Assembly (NCBI RefSeq): GCF_000424305.1
Contig: NZ_KE384162.1
Location: 614,685-678,684, forward strand
DNA length: 64,000 nt
Direction: 5' to 3'
From: Pseudobutyrivibrio ruminis AD2017
Lineage (GTDB): Bacteria > Bacillota > Clostridia > Lachnospirales > Lachnospiraceae
The notes below the pieces were generated by a model that did no database searches, had not been told where the DNA came from, and saw nothing but the letters and a program-made list of their open reading frames with translations. This document shows, in pieces, positions 1 through 9,211 of this stretch. Both the position numbers and the translations under genes were made by a program. The number at the start of each line of letters is the position of its first letter. Within the stretch, counting starts at the first letter, position 1.

Positions 1-60
1 ATAGGATTTGTAGAATGCGCTTGCCTTTTCATTATCGCAGACAATTAATGCTCTCTCCAT
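1..60 (-). CDS. Start of a response-regulator-like protein, probably ANTAR type (partial)
   Basis: Only the first 20 codons lie in the window; the gene runs off the left edge. The start is an ATG with a clear AAAAGGAG ribosome site 6-7 bases upstream. The visible N-terminus (MERALIVCDNEKASAFYKS) has the short hydrophobic strand followed by an acidic turn seen at the start of receiver-like domains. It lies 18 bases after glnA in the same direction. In Clostridia the gene after glnA is commonly an ANTAR-domain RNA-binding antiterminator of nitrogen genes, so that is my inference. The diagnostic C-terminal ANTAR domain is outside the window, and an ordinary receiver protein is equally compatible. 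Confidence 0.45.
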   Translation of the reverse strand, partial: MERALIVCDNEKASAFYKSY

Positions 61-78
61 AGTCCACTCCTTTTAAGA

Positions 79-1326
79 CTAAATACTCATCTTAATTGTC
101 TCAATATAATTTTCTGCGATTTTTGCAAAATTAGAATCCTGTAAAAAGCTACTGTTTTCAGCACATTCAATAGCTTCCTCAATAGATGCTGGAAGCATTT
201 TAAGCTTTGAATATTCCGATTCTGATAATAGTCTTGATTTAACCTCAAGTGCTGGAGGAAGCTTTTCGTTTCCTCTTACACCTGCCATTCCTGCCTGCAA
301 AATAATAGCTGCAGCAAGATATGGATTAAGACATGAATCAGGTGAACGCAAAATAAAATGCTTTCTTCTTCCGTTGATTTCAGGAACTCTAAATAATCTG
401 GAATTATTCTGCTTTGACCAGGTAATATATTTAGGCGCTTCAAGCACACCTAGTCTGTCATAAGAATCACGTCTGCAATTAAGGAAAATGGTAATGTCTC
501 TCATTCTGTTTATGATACCTGCCATAAAGTTTTCTGAAGCAAGCTTATCATCATTAATAAGATTCGTTTCTCCCTTAAAATTAGACATGAGAATATGCAA
601 GCCATTGCCTGGAGCATCCTCAATAGGACGTGGCTCAAAGCAAGCGTACGCGCCATTTCTTGCAGCTATATTTTCTACAACGTTTTTGTAGGTTACAAAG
701 TTATCTGCTGTAGTTAAAACGTCAGCAGAATGAAAATCTATTTCGTTTTGTCCTGGTCCTCTTTCATGATGAGAAGACTGTGGTGATATGCCCATCTCCT
801 CTAAGCTTAGGCAGATTTCTCTTCGAATGTTTTCACCCTTGTCGCTAGGGGCAACATCCAAATATCCACCATTATCAAAAGGCTCACTTGTAGGGATTCC
901 ATTATCATCTGTTTTAAAAAGATAAAACTCAGAACGAAGTCCCATCTTGGTAGAAAATCCCATTGTTTCACACTCTTTAAGAGTGTCCTTTAAAAACTGT
1001 CTGTAATCCATTGAATATGGAGTACCATCAGCATAAACAACATTGCAATAAAACCTGATAACTCTGCCAGACTGTGGGCGCCATGGAAGTACATGCAGGG
1101 TATCTGCATCAGGCTTTAAAAACAGATCTCTTCCAGATTCATCCTCAAAGCCTAAAATCAAAAATGGGTCAAAATTGATTCCATCCTCAAAAGCGCTCTT
1201 AAGCTCCGATGGCATTATGGAAATATTTTTCTGATTTCCGTACAGGTCACAAAAGGCCAAACGAATAAACTTTACATCGTTTTCCTCAACAAAATTAATA
1301 ATATCATCAATAGATAAATGAGACAT
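79..1326 (-). CDS. glnA: Glutamine synthetase
   Basis: Makes glutamine from glutamate, ammonia and ATP in the cytoplasm. The 415-residue product has the N-terminal beta-grasp segment (residues 1-90, 'LAFCDLYGNQKN') and a C-terminal catalytic domain with the ammonium/glutamate-site region 'HHERGPGQNEIDF' and the substrate-loop equivalent 'GNGLHILMS'. It is slightly shorter than typical GSI-alpha enzymes (about 440), and its active-site motifs are diverged, so a related gamma-glutamyl ligase is a remote alternative. A GGAGG site precedes the ATG. It follows gltD by about 58 bases with no terminator visible, so it is probably the third gene of a gltB-gltD-glnA operon, which joins the GS/GOGAT pair in one unit. 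Confidence 0.88.
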   Translation of the reverse strand: MSHLSIDDIINFVEENDVKFIRLAFCDLYGNQKNISIMPSELKSAFEDGINFDPFLILGFEDESGRDLFLKPDADTLHVLPWRPQSGRVIRFYCNVVYADGTPYSMDYRQFLKDTLKECETMGFSTKMGLRSEFYLFKTDDNGIPTSEPFDNGGYLDVAPSDKGENIRREICLSLEEMGISPQSSHHERGPGQNEIDFHSADVLTTADNFVTYKNVVENIAARNGAYACFEPRPIEDAPGNGLHILMSNFKGETNLINDDKLASENFMAGIINRMRDITIFLNCRRDSYDRLGVLEAPKYITWSKQNNSRLFRVPEINGRRKHFILRSPDSCLNPYLAAAIILQAGMAGVRGNEKLPPALEVKSRLLSESEYSKLKMLPASIEEAIECAENSSFLQDSNFAKIAENYIETIKMSI

Positions 1327-1384
1327 TGCCTTCCCTCCAAAGGTTAATAGTTAGTTATATCTTAATCAATCAGGTTGAAAAATT

Positions 1385-2878
1385 CTACAAATTTGTATAA
1401 CCCATCAAATACTCATCAACCTCTTTTGCACAGTCTCTTCCATTTCTGATTGCCTTTACAACTAAGGATTGTCCTGTATGCATATCTCCAGCTGCAAATA
1501 CCTTTGCTGTACTTGTAGCAAAACCGCCTTCTTTAGATGCTACATTAGTTCTGCCATCTACCTTTACCTTAAAGGCATCAACAACATATTTTTCTGCACC
1601 TAAAAATCCTGCTGCAATCAGGCAAAGCTGACACTTTACTTCCTTTTCAGTTCCCTCTACTGGGACCATCAGCTTTCTTCCAGTCTTTTTATCTACCTGA
1701 CTTTGAAGAGCTACTAATACAACAGATTTAAGATTACCTGATTTGTCTGTTTTAAATTCCTTTACAGTTGTAGTATACAGTCTTGGGTCATGACCAAACT
1801 TTGCAATAGCTTCCTCCTGGCCGTAATCTGTTTTGCAAACAAGAGGCCACTGTGGCCATGGATTGCTTTCGGCTCTTTCATCAGGAGCCTTTGGCATCAT
1901 TTCAAGCTGAGTTACTGACTTACAGCCGTGACGAATAGCTGTACCGACACAGTCGTTTCCTGTATCACCACCACCGATAATAATTACATCCTTATCCTTG
2001 GCAGAAATATACTGTCCATCCACTAATGTCATATTATTATTCCACAGACATTTTGTTGTAGAAGTTAAGAAATCTACTGCAAAATAGATTCCCTTTGCAT
2101 CCTTTCTTCCTGCCCCATCAATATCTCTAGGTTCAGATGCACCGCAGCATAAAACTACAGCATCATATTTTGCTGTAAGCTCACTAGCCTTAATATCAGC
2201 CCCAACATTGGCATTTACTATAAAGCTAACACCCTCCTGCTCCATCACATGAATCTTTCTATCTATGATTTGCTTTTCAAGCTTCATGTTTGGAATACCA
2301 TATCTAAGAAGTCCACCAACATTATCATTTCTCTCATAAACAGTAACACTGTGACCTCTTCTGTTAAGCTGGTCTGCAACTGCAAGTCCAGCTGGGCCTG
2401 AGCCTACTACAGCAACAGTTTTTCCTGTTCTTTGCTTTGGTGGTTTTGCATCTGCCAGACCATGCTCATAGGCGTATTCTATTATTGCCATCTCATTAGC
2501 CTTTGTGGTAACAGCATCACCATTTAAGCTGCAGGTACAGGCCTTTTCACATAGGCCTGGACATACTCTGCAGGTAAACTCTGGAAAGTTGCTGGTCTTA
2601 TGAAGTCTTTTATATGCCATTTCATAGTTTTCCTGATAAACCAAATCATTCCATTCAGGTATCAGGTTATTGAGAGGACAACCTGAAGTCATCCCCTTTA
2701 TAGTCATTCCAGATTGGCAAAAAGGTACACCGCAATCCATGCATCTAGCTCCCTGCTTTGCTCTTTCTTCTTTAGACAAATGAATATGAAATTCATTGAA
2801 ATTATTAATACGTTTAAGAGGACTGATTGCTGGTTCCTCTACTCGCTCGTATTCTAAAAATCCTGTAGATTTTCCCAT
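1385..2878 (-). CDS. gltD: Glutamate synthase [NADPH] small subunit
   Basis: The FAD/NADPH electron-input subunit of GOGAT. It passes electrons from NADPH through two 4Fe-4S clusters to GltB. The N-terminal cysteine clusters are visible as 'CMDCGVPFC' and 'CRVCPGLCEKAC', the FAD-binding fold as 'VVGSGPAGLAVA', and the NADPH-binding fold as 'IIGGGDTGNDC'. A longer frame begins at 2908 inside gltB, but I place the start at the ATG at 2878, because AAAGGAGG lies 8 bases upstream and overlaps the gltB stop codon. The mature product then begins MGKSTGF, as expected for the family, at about 497 residues. The 13-base spacing to gltB indicates translational coupling. Confidence 0.95.
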   Translation of the reverse strand: MGKSTGFLEYERVEEPAISPLKRINNFNEFHIHLSKEERAKQGARCMDCGVPFCQSGMTIKGMTSGCPLNNLIPEWNDLVYQENYEMAYKRLHKTSNFPEFTCRVCPGLCEKACTCSLNGDAVTTKANEMAIIEYAYEHGLADAKPPKQRTGKTVAVVGSGPAGLAVADQLNRRGHSVTVYERNDNVGGLLRYGIPNMKLEKQIIDRKIHVMEQEGVSFIVNANVGADIKASELTAKYDAVVLCCGASEPRDIDGAGRKDAKGIYFAVDFLTSTTKCLWNNNMTLVDGQYISAKDKDVIIIGGGDTGNDCVGTAIRHGCKSVTQLEMMPKAPDERAESNPWPQWPLVCKTDYGQEEAIAKFGHDPRLYTTTVKEFKTDKSGNLKSVVLVALQSQVDKKTGRKLMVPVEGTEKEVKCQLCLIAAGFLGAEKYVVDAFKVKVDGRTNVASKEGGFATSTAKVFAAGDMHTGQSLVVKAIRNGRDCAKEVDEYLMGYTNL

Positions 2879-2891
2879 GACTAATCCTCCT

Positions 2892-5800
2892 TTACGCACC
2901 CTGTCCATTCATCAGGAAATTAAATGCTTCTATCTGAGCCTGCTCTGGCGATAAGCCCTTAGCTTCCATCTTCACCATAGCCTGTAGCATCTTTTTGTAA
3001 TCGTATGGAACAATCTTTTTAAATTTAGGCAGATAATCACTGAAATTATCATAGATTTCCTTGCCCTTCTTTGAACCTGTAGTTTTAACATGCTCTCCAA
3101 TGATATCCTTCAATTCCATAACATCATATTTATCTGTTACAGTCTCAAGACATACCATGGATTTGTTAAGCTTTTTGTAAAGAGTTGCATCCTCGTCAAG
3201 AACATAGGCAACACCGCCACTCATACCAGCCGCAAAATTCTTTCCAGTCTCACCAAGAACAACTACTCTACCACCAGTCATGTATTCACAGCCGTGGTCT
3301 CCAACGCCCTCTACAACAGCTGTAGCACCGGAATTTCTAACTGCGAATCGCTCACCTGCTACACCGTTAATAAAAGCTTTTCCGCTGGTAGCTCCATAAA
3401 GTGCTACATTCCCGATGATAATATTTTCATCCTCTTTATAGGTAGCTCCCTTAGGTGGATAAATAATCAGCTTACCGCCTGATAATCCCTTACCAAAGTA
3501 ATCGTTAGAATCTCCTGCAAGCTCCAGTGTTAATCCCTTTGGAATAAATGCACCAAAGGATTGTCCACCTGCACCCTTACAGTTAACCTTGTAGGTATCC
3601 TCTAAAAGGCTTTCTCCAAATTTTCTAGTGAGCTGGGCCCCAAGCAAGGTTCCAAGTGATCTATCCGTATTTACGATATCAACGTCGATCTCCTTTGGCT
3701 TTCCTGCATTAATGGCACTCTTAAGCTCCTTTAGAAGGATTCGCTCATCAATAGTCTTTTCCAGTTCAAAGTTAAATGTATTCTTTTTATTGTATTCAAT
3801 CTTCTCGCCACCTGATGGATTCAAAAGTACAGCTGACATATCAATCTTTTCAAATGGTGAATCCTTAGTAGCTTCCTTAAGCTTTAACAAATCTGTTCTT
3901 CCGCACAGCTCATCTACAGTTTTACAGCCTAAGCTAGCCATGTATTCACGTAATTCTTCCGCCACAAAGCGCATGAAGTTTACAACATATTCTGGCTTAC
4001 CTGAAAAACGCTTTCTAAGCTCTGGATTCTGGGTTGCTACACCAACAGGACATGTATCAAGATTGCACACACGCATCATTACACAGCCCATAGTAACAAG
4101 AGGTGCTGTTGCAAATCCAAACTCCTCTGCTCCAAGAGCACATGCAATGGCAACATCACGGCCGCTCATAAGCTTTCCATCTGTTTCAATAACAACCTTG
4201 TTTCTCAGCCCATTCATAATCAGTGTCTGATGGGCCTCAGCAAGTCCTAACTCCCAAGGTAATCCGGCATTATGAATAGAAGATTTTGGTGCTGCACCTG
4301 TACCTCCATCATAACCAGAAATAAGAATTACCTGAGCACCTGCCTTTGCTACACCAGATGCAATAGTTCCGACACCAGCTTCTGAAACCAGCTTAACTGA
4401 TATTCTGGCATCCTTATTGGCGTTCTTTAAATCGTAAATAAGCTCTGCCAAATCCTCGATTGAATAAATATCATGATGAGGTGGTGGTGAAATAAGTGCC
4501 ACTCCTGGTGTAGACATTCTTGTCTTTGCAATCCAAGGGTAAACCTTCTTACCTGGCAAATGTCCACCTTCACCAGGCTTTGCTCCCTGAGCCATCTTTA
4601 TCTGGATCTCTTTAGCAGATACCAGGTATTTGCTGGTTACTCCAAATCGGCCTGAAGCCACCTGCTTTATAGCTGAGCAGCGATTAATTCCATCAGGGCC
4701 TATTTCGTATCTTTCATCCTCTTCGCCACCTTCACCAGAATTAGATTTTCCGTGAAGCTGATTCATGGCAATGGCCATTGTCTCATGGGCTTCCTTTGAA
4801 ATAGAGCCATAGCTCATTGCACCAGTTTTAAATCTTTTTACAATAGAATCTACTGATTCTACCTCATCAATGCTAATACCCTTCTTTGGATAATTAAAAT
4901 CAATTAATCCACGAAGATTTCTAATGTTATCCTCTTCATTTACAAGTGCTGTATATTCTTTAAATGTACTGTAATCGCCTGTTCTTGTTGCAAGCTGAAG
5001 CAAATGAATTGTAGCAGGATTGTATAAATGCTCCTCGGCACCTGAACGCATCTTATGCTGTCCCCTTGAATCCAATGACTCATCCACATCAAGTCCTAAT
5101 GGGTCAAATGCCTTTGAGTGCTGATATTCAACATTAGACTGAATATCCTCTAAAGTGATTCCACCTATTCTTGATATTGTGCCTGTAAAATATTTATCAA
5201 TTACAGCTCTGCTTATTCCAATAGCTTCAAAAATCTTTGCACCCTGGTATGACTGAACAGTTGATATTCCCATCTTTGATGCTATCTTGATAATTCCGCT
5301 GATAACTGCCTCATTATAGGAATCTATTGCTGCATGAGCATCCTTATTAAGCTGTCCCTTTTCAATCAACTCTGCAATGGTCTCCTGTGCAAGATATGGG
5401 TTGATTGCAGATGCACCGTATCCAAGTAAGGTAGCAAAATGATGTACCTCTCTTGGTTCACCTGATTCTAGAATAAGTGAAAGTGATGTACGCTTCTTAG
5501 TCTGAACCAAATGATGCTGTACAGCAGCAACAGCAAGAAGTGATGGAATTGCCACATGGTTTTCATCCACTCCTCTGTCAGAAAGGATAATAATGTTTGC
5601 CCCTTCTCTATTTACTCTGTCAATCTCTACATACAAATGCTCAATAGCTTTTTCTAATGAAGTGTTCTTGTAGTAGATAATAGGAACTGTAGCTGCCTGT
5701 AGTCCTGGAACCTTCATTGATTTAATCTTCATCAAATCAGTTGTTGTAAGAATAGGATTGTTAATCTGCAGCATGTTGCAGTTTTCTTCCTTCTCCTCAA

Positions 5801-7433
5801 GAACGTTTCCTGCTGTTCCAAGATATATAGTTGTAGCTGTAACTATTTCCTCTCTGATTGAATCAATAGGTGGATTAGTTACCTGAGCAAAAAGCTGCTT
5901 GAAATAGTTAAATAGTGGTTGTCTGTTTTTAGACAGCACTGCAAGCGGAACATCTATACCCATTGCTCCTGTGTTTTCTACTCCATTAAGAGCCATAGGA
6001 AGAATGGAATCCTTAATCTCCTCGTATGAATATCCAAAAGCCTTCTGCAATCTGTCTCTTTCTTCCTGTGAATATTTAGGAACTGATTCATTTGGAATTT
6101 TAATATCAGCAAGATGAGCAAGATTTGCATCTAGCCACTGACCGTATGGCTTTCTGTTTGCATAGGTGCGCTTTAATTCATCATCTGCAATAAGTCTTCC
6201 TTCAACAGTATCAACTAGAAGCATTTTGCCTGGCTTTAATCTGTCCTTACATTTGATTCTGCTTTCCTCAATAGGAAGAACACCTACCTCGGAAGAAAGA
6301 ATAAGATAATCGTCGTTTGTAATATAATATCTGGATGGTCTAAGTCCGTTTCTATCTAAGACTGCACCCATAATATCTCCATCTGAAAACAGGATAGATG
6401 CAGGGCCATCCCAAGGCTCCATCATAGTTGAATAATACTGATAAAAGTCCCTTCTTGCCTGCTCCATAGCCTTGTTCTTTACCCATGGCTCTGGAATAGT
6501 TATCATGACTGCCAGTGGAAGTGGCATACCATTCATAACAAGAAACTCTAGTGCATTATCTAGCATGGCAGAATCGGAACCAGCCTGATTACATACTGGA
6601 GTGATTTTTGTCATCTGCTCCTCTAACACTTGAGAAACCATAGTTTCTTCTCTTGAAAGCATCTTGTCAGCATTACCCTTAATGGTATTGATTTCTCCAT
6701 TATGAACAATGAATCTGTTTGGATGAGCTCGTTCCCAAGATGGATTTGTGTTAGTAGAAAATCTTGAGTGAACTGTTGCAATGGCAGATTCATAATCCTC
6801 ATCTAACAAATCAAGGAAAAATGTTCTAAGCTGATCTACTAAGAACATGCCCTTATATACAATAGTTCTGCTTGAAAGTGAGGCTACATAGGTATCCTCT
6901 GCTGTCTGTTCAAAAACACGTCTTGCAACATAAAGCTTTCTATCAAAATCCAAGCCCTTTTTACATGCTGCTGGCTTTTTAATAAATGCCTGACATATAA
7001 ATGGCATACAGCTTTTTGCAAGCTCGCCTAATATTTCTGGTCTTGTTGGTACATCTCTCCAACCTAAAAACTCTAAGCCTTCCTTTTCAACAATGATTTC
7101 GAACATCTTCATTGCCTGTTTTCTTTTAAGCTCGTCCTGAGGGAAGAAAAACATTCCTATACCGTATTCACGTTCATTTCCAATATTGATTTTTGCCTTA
7201 GCACAAGCCTTTTTGAAAAACTTATGAGAAATCTGAAGTAGAATACCAACACCATCTCCAGTTTCGCCTGATGCATCTTTACCAGCACGATGCTCCAGAT
7301 TTTCTACAATCTTTAAGGCGTCTGAAACTGTCTGATGTGTTTTGATTCCCTTAATAGAAACTACAGCACCGATACCGCAGTTATCATGTTCAAAGCTAGA
7401 ATCATATAGCCCCTTCATCTGATGATTGTCCAT
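2892..7433 (-). CDS. gltB: Glutamate synthase large subunit
   Basis: Catalytic GOGAT subunit that converts 2-oxoglutarate and glutamine to two glutamates. Domains in order are an N-terminal class II amidotransferase, whose nucleophile is Cys19 after a short propeptide ('EHDNCGIGAV'), a central domain, the FMN-binding barrel with the 3Fe-4S cysteines ('CVMMRVCNLDTCPVG'), and the C-terminal GXGXG beta-helix. Length is about 1513 residues, normal for the family. A frame opening at 7451 uses a GTG that overlaps the ribosome site. The ATG at 7433, 7 bases after GGAAGGAG, is the better start. A terminator-like hairpin at 7479-7527 sits between a good promoter and this gene and may act as an attenuator. 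Confidence 0.97.
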   Translation of the reverse strand: MDNHQMKGLYDSSFEHDNCGIGAVVSIKGIKTHQTVSDALKIVENLEHRAGKDASGETGDGVGILLQISHKFFKKACAKAKINIGNEREYGIGMFFFPQDELKRKQAMKMFEIIVEKEGLEFLGWRDVPTRPEILGELAKSCMPFICQAFIKKPAACKKGLDFDRKLYVARRVFEQTAEDTYVASLSSRTIVYKGMFLVDQLRTFFLDLLDEDYESAIATVHSRFSTNTNPSWERAHPNRFIVHNGEINTIKGNADKMLSREETMVSQVLEEQMTKITPVCNQAGSDSAMLDNALEFLVMNGMPLPLAVMITIPEPWVKNKAMEQARRDFYQYYSTMMEPWDGPASILFSDGDIMGAVLDRNGLRPSRYYITNDDYLILSSEVGVLPIEESRIKCKDRLKPGKMLLVDTVEGRLIADDELKRTYANRKPYGQWLDANLAHLADIKIPNESVPKYSQEERDRLQKAFGYSYEEIKDSILPMALNGVENTGAMGIDVPLAVLSKNRQPLFNYFKQLFAQVTNPPIDSIREEIVTATTIYLGTAGNVLEEKEENCNMLQINNPILTTTDLMKIKSMKVPGLQAATVPIIYYKNTSLEKAIEHLYVEIDRVNREGANIIILSDRGVDENHVAIPSLLAVAAVQHHLVQTKKRTSLSLILESGEPREVHHFATLLGYGASAINPYLAQETIAELIEKGQLNKDAHAAIDSYNEAVISGIIKIASKMGISTVQSYQGAKIFEAIGISRAVIDKYFTGTISRIGGITLEDIQSNVEYQHSKAFDPLGLDVDESLDSRGQHKMRSGAEEHLYNPATIHLLQLATRTGDYSTFKEYTALVNEEDNIRNLRGLIDFNYPKKGISIDEVESVDSIVKRFKTGAMSYGSISKEAHETMAIAMNQLHGKSNSGEGGEEDERYEIGPDGINRCSAIKQVASGRFGVTSKYLVSAKEIQIKMAQGAKPGEGGHLPGKKVYPWIAKTRMSTPGVALISPPPHHDIYSIEDLAELIYDLKNANKDARISVKLVSEAGVGTIASGVAKAGAQVILISGYDGGTGAAPKSSIHNAGLPWELGLAEAHQTLIMNGLRNKVVIETDGKLMSGRDVAIACALGAEEFGFATAPLVTMGCVMMRVCNLDTCPVGVATQNPELRKRFSGKPEYVVNFMRFVAEELREYMASLGCKTVDELCGRTDLLKLKEATKDSPFEKIDMSAVLLNPSGGEKIEYNKKNTFNFELEKTIDERILLKELKSAINAGKPKEIDVDIVNTDRSLGTLLGAQLTRKFGESLLEDTYKVNCKGAGGQSFGAFIPKGLTLELAGDSNDYFGKGLSGGKLIIYPPKGATYKEDENIIIGNVALYGATSGKAFINGVAGERFAVRNSGATAVVEGVGDHGCEYMTGGRVVVLGETGKNFAAGMSGGVAYVLDEDATLYKKLNKSMVCLETVTDKYDVMELKDIIGEHVKTTGSKKGKEIYDNFSDYLPKFKKIVPYDYKKMLQAMVKMEAKGLSPEQAQIEAFNFLMNGQGA

Positions 7434-7478
7434 GTTAGCTACTCCTTCCACTTAGTAGTTTTGTATTTACATAAAAAT

Positions 7479-7527
7479 AAAGGCGCCTAAAGAAAAACCC
7501 ACTATGGGTATTTCTTTAGACGCCTTT
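7479..7527 (-). terminator. Long hairpin with U-run upstream of gltB (terminator or attenuator)
   Basis: On the minus strand AAAGGCGtCTAAAGAAA pairs with TTTCTTTAGgCGCCTTT. A nested ACCC/GGGT tip carries the loop ATAGT, and TATTTTTAT follows the stem. It can terminate transcripts from the esterase gene that ends at 7587. A plausible promoter at 7540-7568 lies between, however, so it would also be the first structure in a gltB transcript. Confidence 0.7.
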
Positions 7528-7539
7528 GTCTTGTGAAAA

Positions 7540-7568
7540 ACTATACAACTTATTTGATAATTATGCAA
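7540..7568 (-). promoter_or_regulatory. Candidate gltB promoter
   Basis: TTGCAT (7563-7568) and TATAGT (7540-7545) are separated by exactly 17 bases on the minus strand. A start near 7533 would put the hairpin at 7479-7527 directly in the leader. This is a sequence match only. Confidence 0.5.
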
Positions 7569-7586
7569 GGATAAACGCTAATTTTG

Positions 7587-9122
7587 TTATTTTGTAAATG
7601 TTGAAATGAAGTTCCAAGCCACCTCACAGGTATGCTCTCTACATTCATGAACCTGATTGTCCACACTACCGAAGGCTGTACGGCAAACTCCATCCTCACT
7701 GTCATAGTAATTAACTGTAAGAACGCCACCTGTAGATGGGTCTTTAAACTGCTCTACTCTATCCCCTGGTATACCGTAGATTTTGTCCTCCCAGTTTTCC
7801 TTATCTGAAAAGTCCACATTAAAATTGACTTTAAGCTTGTTTACAGAAGCTGCATATTTGATTCTTTCTAGTGACTCATCAGCCTGGAATGGCAATTCTG
7901 GTAATGGTGATTTCACACCGCCTGCATAAAAAATAGGCACTGATACAGATGTATTCATACCAGGGTCGCCAAGTGATTTGCCAAATGGATTATTCCTTAC
8001 AGGGAATAGCGCACTTTGTGGCGCAACTGCAGCAAAAACGTCTGGATATTCCTGGAACATATCCCATGTCTTAGCACTACCCATTGAAAAGCCTGTAGCA
8101 TAGATACGCTTTTCATCTATGTTGTAACGCTTCTTAAGTTTTTCGATGATTTCTATAGCTTTTGTAGGTGTAACATTCTGGTGATTTTCGATTGCTACGA
8201 AAAGGAAACCATGCTTGTGGCATACCTCCCACCAGCCTGATACATAAGTTAAGAACAGCGCTGAATCTCCACCACCGTGAAAACCTATAACAAGAGGTGC
8301 AGGACCATTTTCAAATGTATCCTTATTGTAGTATGCAAAATAACCTTCTCCTGGCTCTGCTACCATTCCAATTTCATCAAAGTCTGGCTCGATTTCAACC
8401 TTGCCACACCACATTTTATATTTCCATACAAAGCTCTTAAAATCTGCCTGATAGTCTGCCACATCCTTAACTAAAAGATGTTTGCAAGATTCAAATGCTT
8501 TATTAATCTCATCTGTATTTCCTACACTGATTACAGCAATATCCTTGCGCTCTACTACAGGTGCCTCAGTAAGACCTTCCATTGAAATCATAATAGGAGT
8601 GATTTCACCTGGTCCCCACAAATATTCTCCCTGTATTGTTTTAAGAAGATTTCTTGCACAGTAATCTGCTGATTTACCATAGCTGTAAATGTCTGCTCTA
8701 TATATTGCACCACGGATGTAATATCCCCTAAACTGCTTGTTTGGGAAATCATAATATTCTACAATTCCATCCTCATATCTTGGGTCAATTCTGGTATTGG
8801 CAATAAGCTCCTGGTAAAGGCTTACATCAGCATTGTCCCAACCACCTTCGCAGGTTGGATAAACAAATAAAACACTGGAATCATAAGATGAAGCAATCTT
8901 AGCTAGTCCTGATTCTTCTGCAAAAGCTATAGCTTCCTCCTCTGTTCTTTTTGTTTCCTCAAATACTAATAACAGTGGTGCCTTGAAGCCGTAGTTAAGA
9001 ACAGTTCCATCAATATCTGTTTTAGGAACATAAGCCTTTAAATAAAAGTGCTCATATTCATGCTCCCAAAACTTTCCGCCATCTGGAAGCTTCCTAACTG
9101 TTGGTCTAATCATTAATCCCAT
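7587..9122 (-). CDS. Alpha/beta hydrolase, PHB-depolymerase/LpqC-like esterase
   Basis: A 511-residue cytoplasmic-looking protein with no signal peptide. The C-terminal half is an alpha/beta-hydrolase: oxyanion segment 'GFHGGGDSA', nucleophile elbow 'GFSMGSAKTWD' at about residue 345, and a late His-containing helix ('QVHECREHTCEVAW') that probably supplies the catalytic histidine. This pattern is typical of polyhydroxybutyrate depolymerase-like and feruloyl-esterase-like proteins (COG3509/COG4099). The N-terminal half of about 250 residues is probably a beta-rich accessory domain. The substrate cannot be read from the sequence. The gene stands alone, ending 60 bases before the hairpin at 7479-7527. 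Confidence 0.75.
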   Translation of the reverse strand: MGLMIRPTVRKLPDGGKFWEHEYEHFYLKAYVPKTDIDGTVLNYGFKAPLLLVFEETKRTEEEAIAFAEESGLAKIASSYDSSVLFVYPTCEGGWDNADVSLYQELIANTRIDPRYEDGIVEYYDFPNKQFRGYYIRGAIYRADIYSYGKSADYCARNLLKTIQGEYLWGPGEITPIMISMEGLTEAPVVERKDIAVISVGNTDEINKAFESCKHLLVKDVADYQADFKSFVWKYKMWCGKVEIEPDFDEIGMVAEPGEGYFAYYNKDTFENGPAPLVIGFHGGGDSALFLTYVSGWWEVCHKHGFLFVAIENHQNVTPTKAIEIIEKLKKRYNIDEKRIYATGFSMGSAKTWDMFQEYPDVFAAVAPQSALFPVRNNPFGKSLGDPGMNTSVSVPIFYAGGVKSPLPELPFQADESLERIKYAASVNKLKVNFNVDFSDKENWEDKIYGIPGDRVEQFKDPSTGGVLTVNYYDSEDGVCRTAFGSVDNQVHECREHTCEVAWNFISTFTK

Positions 9123-9211
9123 GTCAAATTCCCCCTATTTTTATGATATGTAATGATACTATTTCAAGGGGAGGATAAACACCGATTTTCTTTAGAAAAA
9201 ACCTTGAAGAA

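Noticed and set aside
3090..4230. Open frames on the plus strand inside gltB
   Set aside because: They are antisense shadows of a well-conserved coding region, without ribosome sites or recognisable domains. The same applies to the other frames opposite long genes.
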